A DNA stretch of 64,000 bases, taken from contig NZ_KI519517.1 of NCBI RefSeq assembly GCF_000482865.1, positions 64,548 through 128,547 of the forward strand. The letters are read 5' to 3'. The notes beneath the pieces are model-generated. The model did no database searches, was not told the origin of the DNA, and saw nothing but the letters and a program-made list of their open reading frames with translations. Below, piece by piece: positions 17,229 to 25,910 of the stretch. This DNA comes from Actinokineospora inagensis DSM 44258. Lineage in GTDB: Bacteria > Actinomycetota > Actinomycetes > Mycobacteriales > Pseudonocardiaceae. Made by a program: the position numbers and the translations under genes. The first letter of the stretch is position 1, and every line of letters begins with the position of its first letter.

Positions 17229-19292
17229 ATGCCGGACGAGCTCGTCGAGGTGCGGCTGCACCTCGACCACGCACCGGACAAGGTCTGGGACGTCCTCGGC
17301 GAACCCGCCCTCTACTCCCGGTTCGTCCGCGAGATCGCCTGCGCCGAACGCGAGCCGCAGCGCGCGGGCCGCGCCCGCTACCGGGTCCGGTTCAGCGTCG
17401 CGGGCGGCGAGCCGGTGCAGGACAGGGTGGAGGTCCTGGTCAACCGCCCCGGCGAGCACTTGGTGCTGGTCGGGCCCGCCTGGCAGGGCGGGCACCTGTC
17501 GATCAAGCTGGAACCGGAGTCCGGCGCGCGCACCGCCGTCGAGGTCGTGCTGTCCCTGCCGGAGGGGCTGACCGGCGGCGGCACCACGCTCAGCACGGCC
17601 TGGCTGCGCAAGCGGATCCGCAAGGCGCTCAGCCGGGTCGACGACCACCTGTCCGGCCGCGCGATCACCGTCTCCTCGACCCGCATCGACCAGGCCGCCC
17701 GCGGCCAGTCCACGCTCACCGTGGCCCGCACCCTGGCCCGCGCGGGCGTGCTGTCCCCCGGTCGCCCGGACAAGGTCCTCCGGCAGGTGGGGGCGCTGGC
17801 CCGCTGGGGCGCGACCCTGGTCGGCGGGTACCGGGCCGCCGCCGCCCGGGTGCCGGACGCGGTGGCGTTCACCGACGAGCGCGGCACGCTCACCTTCGAC
17901 GACGTCGACCGGCGGACCACCCGGCTGGCCAACGGCCTGGCCAAGCGCGGGGTCCGCGCCGGGCGCCGGGTCGCCGTCATGTGCCGCAACCACGCGGGCC
18001 TGGTCGAGGCCACCATCGCCTGCGGCAAGCTCGGCGCCGACGTGCTGCTGGTCAACACCGGTCTGTCCGCCGACCAGCTCGCCGACCTGGTCGAGGCGCA
18101 CCGGCCGATCGCGCTGCTCGCCGACGACGAGTTCGCCCCGCTGTTCCACAACCTGCCGTCGGCGTTGCCGTGGCTGTCCACTTGGACGGCCGACCCGGGC
18201 GAGGACACCGTGGACGGGGTGATCGGCGCCTCGCCCGCCACCCCGGTCAAGCCGCCGCCCACCGCGGGCAAGATCATCGTGTTGACCTCCGGCACCACCG
18301 GCACGCCCAAGGGCGCGCGCAGGCGCAACCCGCCCGGCCTGGGCTCGGCGACCGCGGTGCTGTCCAGGATCCCGTTCCGCGCCGGGGAGAAGATGCTGGT
18401 CGCCGCCCCGGTGTTCCACACGTGGGGCCTGGCCGCGGTCCAGTTGGCGATGCCGCTGCACGCCAACGTGGTGCTGCAGCGCCGCTACGACGCCGAGGCC
18501 ACCCTGGCCGCCATCGCCGACCTGCGCTGCACCGCGCTGTTCGCCGTCCCGGTCATGCTGCAGCGGATCATGGCGCTGCCCGAGCGGGTCCGCGCCCGGT
18601 ACGACACGTCGAGCCTGCGGATAGTGGCCTCCAGTGGATCGGCGCTGTCCCGCCACCTGGTCACGTCGTTCACGGACTCTTACGGCAGCATCCTCTACAA
18701 CCTCTATGGGTCGACCGAGGTGTCCTGGGCCAGCATCGCCGACCCGGCCGACCTGCGCGCCGCCCCGACCACCGCGGGCCGCTGCCCGGTCGGGACCAGG
18801 GTGGCCATCGTCGACGCCGACGGCATCCCGGTCGCCCCCGGCGTGGTCGGCCGCATCTGCGTCGGCAACGAGATGCTGTTCGAGGGCTACACCAACGGCA
18901 CCAGCAACGAGATGCACGACAACCTGATGGTCACCGGCGACCGCGGCTACCTCGACGCGGACGGCCGCCTCTTCGTCTCCGGCCGGGACGACGACATGAT
19001 CATCTCCGGCGGCGAGAACGTCTTCCCACGACCGCTGGAAGACCTGCTGCTCGGACTGGACGCGGTCGCCGACGCGGCCGTCGTCGGGGTGCCGGACCAG
19101 GAGTATGGCCAGCGGTTCGCGGCGTACCTCGCGCTGAAACCCGGTGCTCGGCTTGGCGCGACCGCGGTCCGCGAGTACGTGCACGACCACTTGGAGCGCT
19201 TCTCCGTCCCACGGGACGTGTTCTTCGTCCGCCGGGTCCCGCGCAACGCCACCGGCAAGGTCGTCAAGCGGCTGCTGGCCGACCTGGACTGA
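17229..19292 (+). CDS. SRPBCC (START-like) domain fused to acyl-CoA synthetase
   Basis: The 687-aa protein joins an N-terminal SRPBCC/START-like ligand-binding domain (about residues 1-150, beginning VRLHLDHAPDKVWDVLGEP) to a complete ANL-superfamily acyl-CoA or acyl-AMP synthetase. The synthetase half has the P-loop-like LTSGTTGTPKGA, the NLYGSTE adenylate motif, TGDRGYLD and the C-terminal catalytic lysine in NATGKVVKR. The SRPBCC part may bind the hydrophobic acid before activation. The ATG at 17229 (GGAGG 12 nt upstream) is preferred over a weak start at 17166. It is not coupled to the lysine operon, so a shared role is uncertain. Confidence 0.88.
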   Translation: MPDELVEVRLHLDHAPDKVWDVLGEPALYSRFVREIACAEREPQRAGRARYRVRFSVAGGEPVQDRVEVLVNRPGEHLVLVGPAWQGGHLSIKLEPESGARTAVEVVLSLPEGLTGGGTTLSTAWLRKRIRKALSRVDDHLSGRAITVSSTRIDQAARGQSTLTVARTLARAGVLSPGRPDKVLRQVGALARWGATLVGGYRAAAARVPDAVAFTDERGTLTFDDVDRRTTRLANGLAKRGVRAGRRVAVMCRNHAGLVEATIACGKLGADVLLVNTGLSADQLADLVEAHRPIALLADDEFAPLFHNLPSALPWLSTWTADPGEDTVDGVIGASPATPVKPPPTAGKIIVLTSGTTGTPKGARRRNPPGLGSATAVLSRIPFRAGEKMLVAAPVFHTWGLAAVQLAMPLHANVVLQRRYDAEATLAAIADLRCTALFAVPVMLQRIMALPERVRARYDTSSLRIVASSGSALSRHLVTSFTDSYGSILYNLYGSTEVSWASIADPADLRAAPTTAGRCPVGTRVAIVDADGIPVAPGVVGRICVGNEMLFEGYTNGTSNEMHDNLMVTGDRGYLDADGRLFVSGRDDDMIISGGENVFPRPLEDLLLGLDAVADAAVVGVPDQEYGQRFAAYLALKPGARLGATAVREYVHDHLERFSVPRDVFFVRRVPRNATGKVVKRLLADLD

Positions 19293-19330
19293 CCACCGCC
19301 CGTCCCTCGACTCCGCTCGGCCGGCCGTGG

Positions 19331-19356
19331 TATCTAACAGATATATCTGGTAGATA
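19331..19356. promoter_or_regulatory. Palindromic operator upstream of padR-like gene
   Basis: A 26-bp near-perfect palindrome has half-site TATCTAACAGAT followed by ATCTGGTAGATA, with one mismatched pair. It ends 9 bp before the PadR-family start codon and is the only AT-rich stretch here. PadR proteins usually repress their own operon from such sites, so autoregulation is the likely reading (inference). Confidence 0.7.
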
Positions 19357-19365
19357 GGGGGAGTC

Positions 19366-19899
19366 GTGGTCCGGCGGAGTCAGACCGAGTTGGCCGTGCT
19401 CGGCGCGCTGAGCGTGCAACCGATGACCGGCTACGCGGTGCGCGAGGCGATCCGGGACGTGCTCGGGCACTTCTGGAGCGAGAGCTTCGGGCAGATCTAC
19501 CCGACCCTCGCGGCGCTGGAGGAGCAGGGCCACGTGCGTCGCCCCGACCGCGCCGCGCCGTACGAACTGACCGCGAGCGGACAGCGGCGCCTGCGGGACC
19601 TGCTGGCCGAACCCGCGCAGAAGACCCCGCCGCGCAACGGCCTGATGCTGCGCCTGTTCTTCGGCCGCCAACTCGGTCAAGCCGCCTGCCGCGCGCTCCT
19701 GCACCAAGCCCGCGACGACGCGGAACGCCAACTCGCCGAATACACCGGCCTGCGCGCCGCCGTCGCCGCGGAGGCCACGCCGGACACCCCCTACGCCCTG
19801 TTGACCATCTCGGCCGGTGAGCACACCGCCCGAGCCGCCCTCGCCTGGGCCGAAGACTCCCTCGCCGCCCTGGACGCACTCCCCGGAGACCAACCATGA
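19366..19899 (+). CDS. PadR family transcriptional regulator
   Basis: The 177-aa protein has the PadR winged-helix N-terminus (ELAVLGALSVQPMTGYAVREAI, then FGQIYPTLAALEEQGHV) and a helical C-terminal dimerisation domain of the Vir/AphA type. GTG start, preceded by GGGGGAG. It overlaps the next gene by ATGA, so the membrane protein is probably its regulated partner. A palindrome directly upstream is a likely operator. Confidence 0.92.
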   Translation: MVRRSQTELAVLGALSVQPMTGYAVREAIRDVLGHFWSESFGQIYPTLAALEEQGHVRRPDRAAPYELTASGQRRLRDLLAEPAQKTPPRNGLMLRLFFGRQLGQAACRALLHQARDDAERQLAEYTGLRAAVAAEATPDTPYALLTISAGEHTARAALAWAEDSLAALDALPGDQP

Positions 19900-20303
19900 G
19901 AACAACCCCGTCCAGCAAGAGAACCGTCATCGCCGCCGCCGCATTGTGCGGAATCGTGGCCGCGTTCCAACTCACCCTCGCCCTCGGCGCCCCCCTCGGC
20001 CACGCCGCCTGGGGTGGCGCGAACGCGGACCTGTCCACTGGGCTCCGGGTGGCCAGCGGGTTCACCGTGCTGCTGTGGACCTTTGCCGCTTTCGTGCTCT
20101 TGCGTCGCGGCCGGGTGATCGGCGGTGGGGTGCCCGCGCGGGTCGCGGAGGTCGGGGTCTGGGTGGTCGTCGCCCTGTTGGCACTCGGTGTGCTGGCGAA
20201 CGCGGCTTCCAGCAGTCCGTGGGAGCGCTACGGGTGGGCGCCGGTCATCCTCGTCCACTTGGTCTTGTGCGTGCGGGTGGCCCGGGAAACGCGTTCGTCC
20301 TGA
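19896..20303 (+). CDS. Small four-helix membrane protein
   Basis: This 135-aa protein has four predicted membrane segments: near residues 10-32, 48-68, 86-105 and 113-126. I do not recognise a family beyond a general resemblance to small actinobacterial membrane proteins linked to PadR genes. It is translationally coupled to the regulator and should respond to the same signal. Role unknown. Confidence 0.75.
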   Translation: MRTTPSSKRTVIAAAALCGIVAAFQLTLALGAPLGHAAWGGANADLSTGLRVASGFTVLLWTFAAFVLLRRGRVIGGGVPARVAEVGVWVVVALLALGVLANAASSSPWERYGWAPVILVHLVLCVRVARETRSS

Positions 20304-20338
20304 GCCTGTCCCGCCATGTGGAGGCCGAGGTGGGTTGG

Positions 20339-21298
20339 TCAGAGCACGGCGTAGGCGCGGACGGGGAAGGTGCCGAAGTTGACGACCGGGGCGGGGACGG
20401 CGTGGAAGCGGAAGCCGGAGGCGGGGAGTTGCTCCAGGCCGCGAAGGTGCTCGACCACCGGGATGCCTGCGGCCAGCAGCGCCGTGTGCACGGGGCGGTC
20501 TGGGCCGTCGGTGCCGTCGATGTTGAGGCTGTCGATGCCGACCAGGGCGGCGCCCTGGGCGATCAGCCACTCTGCGGCGTCCGCGGTCAGGTGTGGGTGG
20601 CCGGAGAAGTAGGCGTCGGTGGACCAGTGGGTGGCCCAGCCGGTGTGGACGAGGACGGCGCGGCCGGTGACGGTGAAGGGGAGGAGGGTGGCCTTGTCGA
20701 TGGCGCGGTGGCCGTCGCCCGCGACTCGGACGACCAGGGCGTCCAGGTCGGCCAGTCGGTCCAGCGGTAGGCCCGCGAGGTCGGTGCCGCCCGCGTAGCG
20801 GTGGAAGGGGCTGTCCACGTAGGTGCCGGTGTTGCCCGCCATCGTGATCTTGCCGATGTGGAACTCGGTGCCCGGCGCGTAGACCGATCGGGACGCCTCG
20901 CGGGTCAGGTGGTCGGCGAACTCGGGGCCGGGGATGCCGGGGTAGGTCGTCATGCCCTCGCGGATCGGGTGGCTCAGGTCGACCAACCGGGCGGCGGACG
21001 GGTGGTCGACCTCGGTGACCTTGATACCGCGCGAGCCCTTGTGCGGCTCGGCGATCATCCGGCGGTTGGCGATCTCGACCGTGCCGACCATCAGCAGGCC
21101 GAGGTGGCGGACCAGCGACTCGGCGACCTCGTCGTCGGTCGGCTCGGCGCCGGGGGAGTCCAGGCGGAAGCCGCGCACGGTCAGCGAGCCACCGTTGCGG
21201 AAGGTCACCTCGGCGTCGAACTCGACGCGCCACTGCTGCTCGGTCACGGGTCGGACGCTAGCAGTGCCGGGGAAGCCGATGTCCGGCTCACGCTCCAC
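20339..21298 (-). CDS. Cyclase-family protein (kynurenine-formamidase-like)
   Basis: The 319-aa protein has an N-terminal extension of about 85 residues and then a cyclase/KynB-like domain starting LVDLSHPIREGMTTYPG. The metal motif normally written HxGTHxDxPxH reads NTGTYVDSPFH: the first two His are Asn and Tyr while Asp and the last His remain. The later block VLVHTGWATHW...YFSGHPHLT is conserved. This may be a subfamily with altered metal binding; the substrate is unknown. Convergent with the PadR pair. The first in-frame ATG was used. Confidence 0.82.
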   Translation of the reverse strand: MEREPDIGFPGTASVRPVTEQQWRVEFDAEVTFRNGGSLTVRGFRLDSPGAEPTDDEVAESLVRHLGLLMVGTVEIANRRMIAEPHKGSRGIKVTEVDHPSAARLVDLSHPIREGMTTYPGIPGPEFADHLTREASRSVYAPGTEFHIGKITMAGNTGTYVDSPFHRYAGGTDLAGLPLDRLADLDALVVRVAGDGHRAIDKATLLPFTVTGRAVLVHTGWATHWSTDAYFSGHPHLTADAAEWLIAQGAALVGIDSLNIDGTDGPDRPVHTALLAAGIPVVEHLRGLEQLPASGFRFHAVPAPVVNFGTFPVRAYAVL

Positions 21299-21420
21299 AT
21301 CAGACTGAGAGCAGGCTTACCCTAACTGTCGACTAGAGGTTTACAGTTAGCCCTGACCTGCGCGTTCGCCGACGTTCGGGCCTCACCGGGGTCTCAGCCG
21401 CCGCGCCGTACCCTTACCCG

Positions 21421-23073
21421 GTGGCCGCACCCACCGTATCCCCGGAACCCGAGATCGCCGGTCCCGAGCCGCGCCGCCGCCGGTTCCGGGTCAACCCCCG
21501 GCTGCTGCTGCGGTGCGCCGCCGTCCTCGCCGCCGGTGGGCTGGTCTACCTGAGCGTGCCGCCGCGCACCGTGTGGTGGCTGGCGCCGCTCGGGTTCGCC
21601 GTCCTTGGCTGGGTGCTGCACGGCCGCGGGGCGAAAGCCGGACTCGGGTACGGCTTCCTGTTCGGCCTCGGCTTCATGACCCCGCTGCTGGCCTGGACCG
21701 GGATCTTCGTCGGCGCGGTCGCCTGGCTGCCGCTCAGCGCCCTGGAGGCGCTGCTGGTGGGCCTGCCGTGCATGGCGATCCCGATCGTCACCCGGCTGCG
21801 CGGCGGGGTCGTCTGGGCCGCGCTGGTCTGGGTCGCGGGGGAGTACCTGCGGTCGATCCTGCCGTTCGGCGGGTTCCCCTGGGGGCGGATCGCGTTCAGC
21901 CAGCCGGAAGGCCCGTTCCTGCATCTCGCCGCGTTCGGCGGCACGCCGCTGATCGCGTTCGCGGTCGCCCTCACCGGCTTCGGCGTCGGGAACCTGGCCT
22001 GCCGGGTCGCGGGTGGCGACCGGCGGCCGCTTCGGCTGGTGTCCCCGGTGCTGGCCATCGCGGTGCCGTTGGTCGCCGCGATCGTCACCGGGCCTCTTAT
22101 CCCGACCGACCCGCAGGCGGGCGAGGTCACTGTCGCCGCCGTGCAGGGCAACGTGCCGCGCGCCGGGCTCGACTTCAACGCGCAGCGCCGCGCCGTGCTC
22201 GACAACCACGTCAAGCGCACCGAGCAGCTCGCCGCCGACATCCACGCGGGCAAGGTCCCCCAGCCCGACCTGGTCGTCTGGCCGGAGAACGCCTCCGACA
22301 TCGACCCGCTGCGCAACGCCGACGCTTACGCCGAGGTCGACAAGGCCACCCGCGACCTGGGTGTGCCGATCGCGCTGGGCGCGGTGCTGGTCGGCCCGGA
22401 CAAGAAGCCGCGCAACACGGTGATCCTCTGGGACCCCCAGCGCGGCCCGGTCGACTTCTACACCAAGCGCCAACTGCAGCCCTTCGGCGAGACCATGCCG
22501 ATGCGCGGGTTCTTCCGGCTGTTCACCAGCGCCGTCGACCGCGCGGGCAACTTCGTCCCCGGCACCGACCCGACCGTGTTCGCCATGGGCCGGGCCCGGC
22601 TGGCGGTGACCACCTGCTACGAGGTCGCCTTCGACGACGTGGTCCGCGACTCCGTGCTCAACGGGTCCAACCTGCTCGCGGTGCCCACCAACAACGCCAC
22701 CTTCGGCCGCAGCGAGATGACCTACCAGCAGTTGGCGATGGACCGCGTCCGGGCCGTCGAGCACGGCCGCTCGGTGATCGTCGCCGCCACCAGCGGGGTG
22801 TCCGCGATCGTGCGGCCGGACGGTTCGGTCATCGAGCAAACCGACCTTTTCACCCCTGCGGCGCTGGTCGAACGCGTGCCGCTGCGCACAGCCACTACGA
22901 TGGCTGACCGACTGGGTGCCTGGCCCGAGCGGGTCATGGTCGCCTTCGCACTCGCCGCGCTGGTCGTCGGATGGGTCACGGCCGCACGCGCGCGGGCCGC
23001 GACCCGCACCGGCGGCGCGGTGACCGAGCCCGGACCGGGAACCGACCGGCCCGAGCCGAACGACCAGGCGTGA
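21421..23073 (+). CDS. lnt: Apolipoprotein N-acyltransferase
   Basis: The 550-aa protein has several N-terminal membrane segments followed by a nitrilase-fold domain with the catalytic Glu in VVWPENASD (about 287), Lys in [12 protein letters not shown] (about 349) and Cys in TTCYEVAF (about 399). Lnt N-acylates diacylglyceryl-cysteine of lipoproteins on the outer face of the cytoplasmic membrane. It is 35 bp upstream of ppm1; in Mycobacterium tuberculosis the two are one fused protein, here they are split. The GTG start has a TACCCT hexamer ending exactly 6 nt upstream, suggesting a leaderless transcript. Confidence 0.95.
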   Translation: MAAPTVSPEPEIAGPEPRRRRFRVNPRLLLRCAAVLAAGGLVYLSVPPRTVWWLAPLGFAVLGWVLHGRGAKAGLGYGFLFGLGFMTPLLAWTGIFVGAVAWLPLSALEALLVGLPCMAIPIVTRLRGGVVWAALVWVAGEYLRSILPFGGFPWGRIAFSQPEGPFLHLAAFGGTPLIAFAVALTGFGVGNLACRVAGGDRRPLRLVSPVLAIAVPLVAAIVTGPLIPTDPQAGEVTVAAVQGNVPRAGLDFNAQRRAVLDNHVKRTEQLAADIHAGKVPQPDLVVWPENASDIDPLRNADAYAEVDKATRDLGVPIALGAVLVGPDKKPRNTVILWDPQRGPVDFYTKRQLQPFGETMPMRGFFRLFTSAVDRAGNFVPGTDPTVFAMGRARLAVTTCYEVAFDDVVRDSVLNGSNLLAVPTNNATFGRSEMTYQQLAMDRVRAVEHGRSVIVAATSGVSAIVRPDGSVIEQTDLFTPAALVERVPLRTATTMADRLGAWPERVMVAFALAALVVGWVTAARARAATRTGGAVTEPGPGTDRPEPNDQA

Positions 23074-23107
23074 CGCGCGCGACCCGACGGGGAGAGGAAA
23101 CACATCG

Positions 23108-23863
23108 ATGGACCAGCCGCAGGGCCAGCTCGAACCGGTGCTGGTGGTGATCCCGACCTACAACGAGCGGGAGAACCTGGAGCCCATCGTGCGCAGGCTG
23201 CACGCCGTGCTGCCCGCCGCGCAGGTGCTGGTGGTCGACGACGGCAGCCCCGACGGCACCGGTGACCTCGCCGACGAGCTCGCCGCCGCCGACGAGCGGG
23301 TGCACGTGCTGCACCGCACCGAGAAGGCCGGGTTGGGCGCCGCCTACATCGCCGGGTTCGGCTGGGCGCTCGACCGCGACTACGCCGTCATCGTCGAGAT
23401 GGACGCCGACGGCTCGCACGCCCCCGAGGACCTGCCGCGGCTGCTCGGCGCGCTGCCCGGCGCCGACCTGGTGCTCGGGTCCCGCTACGTGCCCGGCGGC
23501 AAGGTCGTCAACTGGCCGTGGCACCGCGAGTTCCTCTCCCGCGGCGGCAACTTCTACGCCAGGGTCGCCCTGGGCGCCAAGCCCAAGGACATCACCGGCG
23601 GCTACCGCGCGTTCCGCCGCGAGGTGCTGGAGAAGCTCAAGCTGCACACGGTGGCCTCGCAGGGCTACTGCTTCCAGATCGACCTCGCCTGGCGCACCAT
23701 CGAGGCCGGGTTCACCGTGGTCGAGGTCCCGATCACCTTCGCCGAGCGCGAGCGCGGCGAGTCGAAGATGAGCGGCAACATCGTCCGCGAGGCCTACATC
23801 CGGGTCACCAAGTGGGGCCTGCGCCGCCGCGGCAACCAGCTCAGGTCCCTGTTCCGCCGCTGA
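23108..23863 (+). CDS. ppm1: Polyprenol monophosphomannose synthase
   Basis: This 251-aa GT-A fold glycosyltransferase shows [28 protein letters not shown] and the DxD-like EMDADGSH, all typical of dolichol/polyprenol-phosphate mannose synthases. It moves mannose from GDP-mannose to polyprenyl phosphate, supplying lipoglycan synthesis and protein O-mannosylation. It forms an operon with lnt. Its last 23 bp overlap the convergent TMEM175 gene. The lnt-ppm1 then rbpA order is like that of Mycobacterium, with an insertion in between. Confidence 0.95.
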   Translation: MDQPQGQLEPVLVVIPTYNERENLEPIVRRLHAVLPAAQVLVVDDGSPDGTGDLADELAAADERVHVLHRTEKAGLGAAYIAGFGWALDRDYAVIVEMDADGSHAPEDLPRLLGALPGADLVLGSRYVPGGKVVNWPWHREFLSRGGNFYARVALGAKPKDITGGYRAFRREVLEKLKLHTVASQGYCFQIDLAWRTIEAGFTVVEVPITFAERERGESKMSGNIVREAYIRVTKWGLRRRGNQLRSLFRR

Positions 23864-24503
23864 CCCCGTCCGGGGTCCCCGTCCGGCGGGGGCCCCGGCG
23901 GTCACGGGCCAGGGTGTAGAGGTAGTAGCCGTGCGGGAACACGGCCCAGCACGCGTACGCCCAGTGCGTGAAGAACGCGATCGGCACCGACACCAGGAAC
24001 CCCAGCGACTGCGCGGCCGACCGGTGGATCGACTCGGTGATGGCCCGCGGGCTCGTGTCCGGCCACAGCAGGGCCGACCGCCGCGCCTCCCACGTGATCA
24101 GTTGGAACCCGACGCCCGCCAGCAGTTGCACGGCGACGTAGAACAGGAACCGCGCCTCGAACGCGCCGTCCCCCGCGATGACCTCGGTGGCGAACGGCGT
24201 GACGACCTGGGCGAACAACCAGAGCAGGTTGTACATCATCAGCGCCTTGCTCACGGCCGCGATGTGCGCGAACAGCCGGTGGTGCGCGCGCCAGTAGGTC
24301 GCGATCACCAGGAAGCTGATCCCGAACGCCAGGTACTCGCCCCGGTGCTCGCCGAGCGTGTGCAGGAACTCGGCGTTCGTCGCGCCTGTGGGCACCGGCA
24401 ACTCCAACGCCAGCAACGTCATGGCGATCGCGACGACGGCGTCACTGAAGAACACCAGCCGCTCGGTGGAGACAGCGCCCTCGGGGACTTCTCGATCGGT
24501 CAT
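23841..24503 (-). CDS. TMEM175-family potassium channel-like membrane protein
   Basis: The ~220-aa protein contains the TMEM175 signature [20 protein letters not shown] in the first membrane helix and five or six further helices, as in bacterial TMEM175 (DUF1211) leak K+ channels. Starts at 24515, 24512 and 24503 are all possible; 24503 was chosen because none has a good ribosome site and it is closest to the conserved core. It lies where other actinomycetes have different genes between ppm1 and rbpA. Confidence 0.85.
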   Translation of the reverse strand: MTDREVPEGAVSTERLVFFSDAVVAIAMTLLALELPVPTGATNAEFLHTLGEHRGEYLAFGISFLVIATYWRAHHRLFAHIAAVSKALMMYNLLWLFAQVVTPFATEVIAGDGAFEARFLFYVAVQLLAGVGFQLITWEARRSALLWPDTSPRAITESIHRSAAQSLGFLVSVPIAFFTHWAYACWAVFPHGYYLYTLARDRRGPRRTGTPDGVSGGTGT

Positions 24504-24554
24504 GGCGGGCATCATGCCGCGATCAACACCGACCCCTGACCGCAGGTCGCTCCC

Positions 24555-24908
24555 TGGGATCACCTGCCGGGTCGATCCCTGGGGTCACGTGCCGTGCTGG
24601 GCCGCCGTCGGGATCACGGGCGGTACCGCGGGGTCAGGCGCCGGGTCGTTTCCCGGGGGTACGTGCCGGGCCGGGCGGTATCCCAGGATCAGGTGTCGGG
24701 TCGGGTCGTTTTCCCGGGATCGTCTGCCGTGCTGGGCCGTCGTCCGGGTCAGGTGCCGGGCCGGGCGGTTCCCGAGGATCACGTGCCGGGGCGTTCCCGG
24801 GGTGAGGTGCTGTGCAGGCCGTTCCCCGGGATCAGGTGCCGTGCCGGCCATCGTCGGGGTATCTGGCCGGGCCGTCCGCCGGGATCACCTGCCGTGCCGA
24901 CTCCGGGT
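24555..24908. repeat. Degenerate tandem repeat, about 13 units
   Basis: Roughly thirteen imperfect units of 24-31 bp follow one another, most beginning GGGATCA or GGGGTCA followed by a GTGCCGGGCCGG-like core and ending GTTCCC. Codon structure is absent in all frames. The array ends just before a DnaA-like box and the recurrent intergenic element at 24923. Confidence 0.75.
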
Positions 24909-24922
24909 GGGGAGGGGATGAG

Positions 24923-25040
24923 TTGTCCACACTCCGGCCTGCAGTCCACAGGCTCCAGCGCTGACCCCTGTCGATCTTGGGCAGCCGGTAGACTGGCCTC
25001 GGGGACGCCCCCCGGGAAGGGTGGGGGCCGCCCGGGGGTG
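24923..25040 (+). repeat. Recurrent intergenic element, copy A
   Basis: Order: TTGTCCACA box (24923-24931), a second weaker box (24942-24950), TGTCGATCTT, GGTAGACTGG (TAGACT 24989-24994) and a strong hairpin in which CCCCCGGG pairs with CCCGGGGG. From CCGGTAGACTGG onward about 55 bp are identical to copies at 38274 and 45386, far above what non-coding DNA should keep by chance. Promoter-like function is inferred. Confidence 0.85.
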
Positions 25041-25384
25041 GGTTTGGGCTGGTGGGTGGGGATTTCGAGTAGGTGTGGTGGTCTGTTGTTGTGGCGGGCG
25101 TGGTGTTTGTGGTGGTGTCGGTCGGGGGTGCGGCGCTGAGGGCGGGGTTGCGGGGGCGTCGGTGAGGCATGGCGGTGGTCGCCGCGATGGGGCGGCCTGG
25201 TGGGCGCGTGACCGCCGTCATGGTCGACGTTGGTGCGGGCGCGGGTCGTGGATTGATCACCCGTGCTGGATGGCCGCGCAGGTCAATGGCGTGTTCGGGG
25301 TCGAGCGGACCCGGGCGGCAGAGATGGCCGGGGGATGCGACGGTGGGCATCCTGACCGTGAAGGGTGGGAGAAGTCGGCACAGG
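25041..25384. other. Non-coding G/T-rich tail downstream of element copy A
   Basis: No gene is supported. The first part is G/T-rich, as in the tails of the copies at 38396 and 45511. The frames that stay open here lack the codon bias of real genes. Confidence 0.5.
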
Positions 25385-25417
25385 ACGGCCGCCCGGCTGG
25401 GGGTTCCGGGCGGCCGT
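25385..25417 (-). terminator. rbpA terminator hairpin
   Basis: A perfect 12-bp stem (25385-25396 with 25406-25417, arm ACGGCCGCCCGG) and a 9-nt loop lie 66 bp beyond the rbpA stop. Confidence 0.75.
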
Positions 25418-25482
25418 TGGTTCACTGTGGTCCCGTTCGTCCCGGGATGTCCGTCGAAGTCGGGAACGAAGGCGGGAGGGGG

Positions 25483-25827
25483 TTACGCCGTGCGGCTGCG
25501 CCGCCCGCGCAGTTCGGTCAGGCGCTCGGTGAGCAGGTCTTCCAGTTCGGCGATGGTGCGGCGCTCCAGGAGCATGTCCCAGTGGGTGCGCGGGGGCTTG
25601 ATCTTCTTGGGCTCGGGGTCCGTGCCGTCGAGCATCTTGGACTCGGCGCCGTGCAGCCTGCACTCCCACACCGAGGGGATCTCGGCGTCGTCGCTGAAGG
25701 GCACCTCGAAGTCGTGGCCCTTCGGGCACGCGTACCTGACCGTTCGACGGGGGGCCAGGTCGTGGTTGCGGTCAGTCTCGTAGCTGACCGCACCTAGCCT
25801 GCTACCACGGAGAACGCGGTCGGCCAT
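25483..25827 (-). CDS. rbpA: RNA polymerase-binding protein RbpA
   Basis: The 114-aa protein starts MADRVLRGSRLGAVSYETDR and has the zinc-site region YACPKGHDFEVPF...WECRLHG, then a C-terminal helix (ERRTIAELEDLLTERL) that contacts group 1/2 sigma factors. RbpA is an essential actinobacterial transcription activator that stabilises the RNA polymerase-promoter complex. A SigR-type promoter lies 58 bp upstream (25885-25910). It is flanked by a terminator and stands alone. Confidence 0.97.
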   Translation of the reverse strand: MADRVLRGSRLGAVSYETDRNHDLAPRRTVRYACPKGHDFEVPFSDDAEIPSVWECRLHGAESKMLDGTDPEPKKIKPPRTHWDMLLERRTIAELEDLLTERLTELRGRRSRTA

Positions 25828-25884
25828 AGCGGTGTCCTTTCACTGGGCCCGCCGGGACGGGCCAGGGTGTTGCTTACCCAGAGC

Positions 25885-25910
25885 AACGAGTGGATCGAGA
25901 AAAGGATTCC
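25885..25910 (-). promoter_or_regulatory. SigR/SigH-type promoter of rbpA
   Basis: On the minus strand the sequence reads GGAAT, exactly 18 nt, then GTT (plus strand AAC 25885-25887 and ATTCC 25906-25910; a further G makes GGGAAT). This is the consensus of the thiol-oxidative/heat-stress sigma factors SigR/SigH. SigR control of rbpA is known in Streptomyces. Function in this organism is inferred from the match. Confidence 0.75.

Noticed and set aside
24555-25140. Coding genes in the region between the TMEM175 gene and rbpA
   Set aside because: Open frames there follow tandem repeats, lack third-position bias typical of neighbours and change frame within repeat units.
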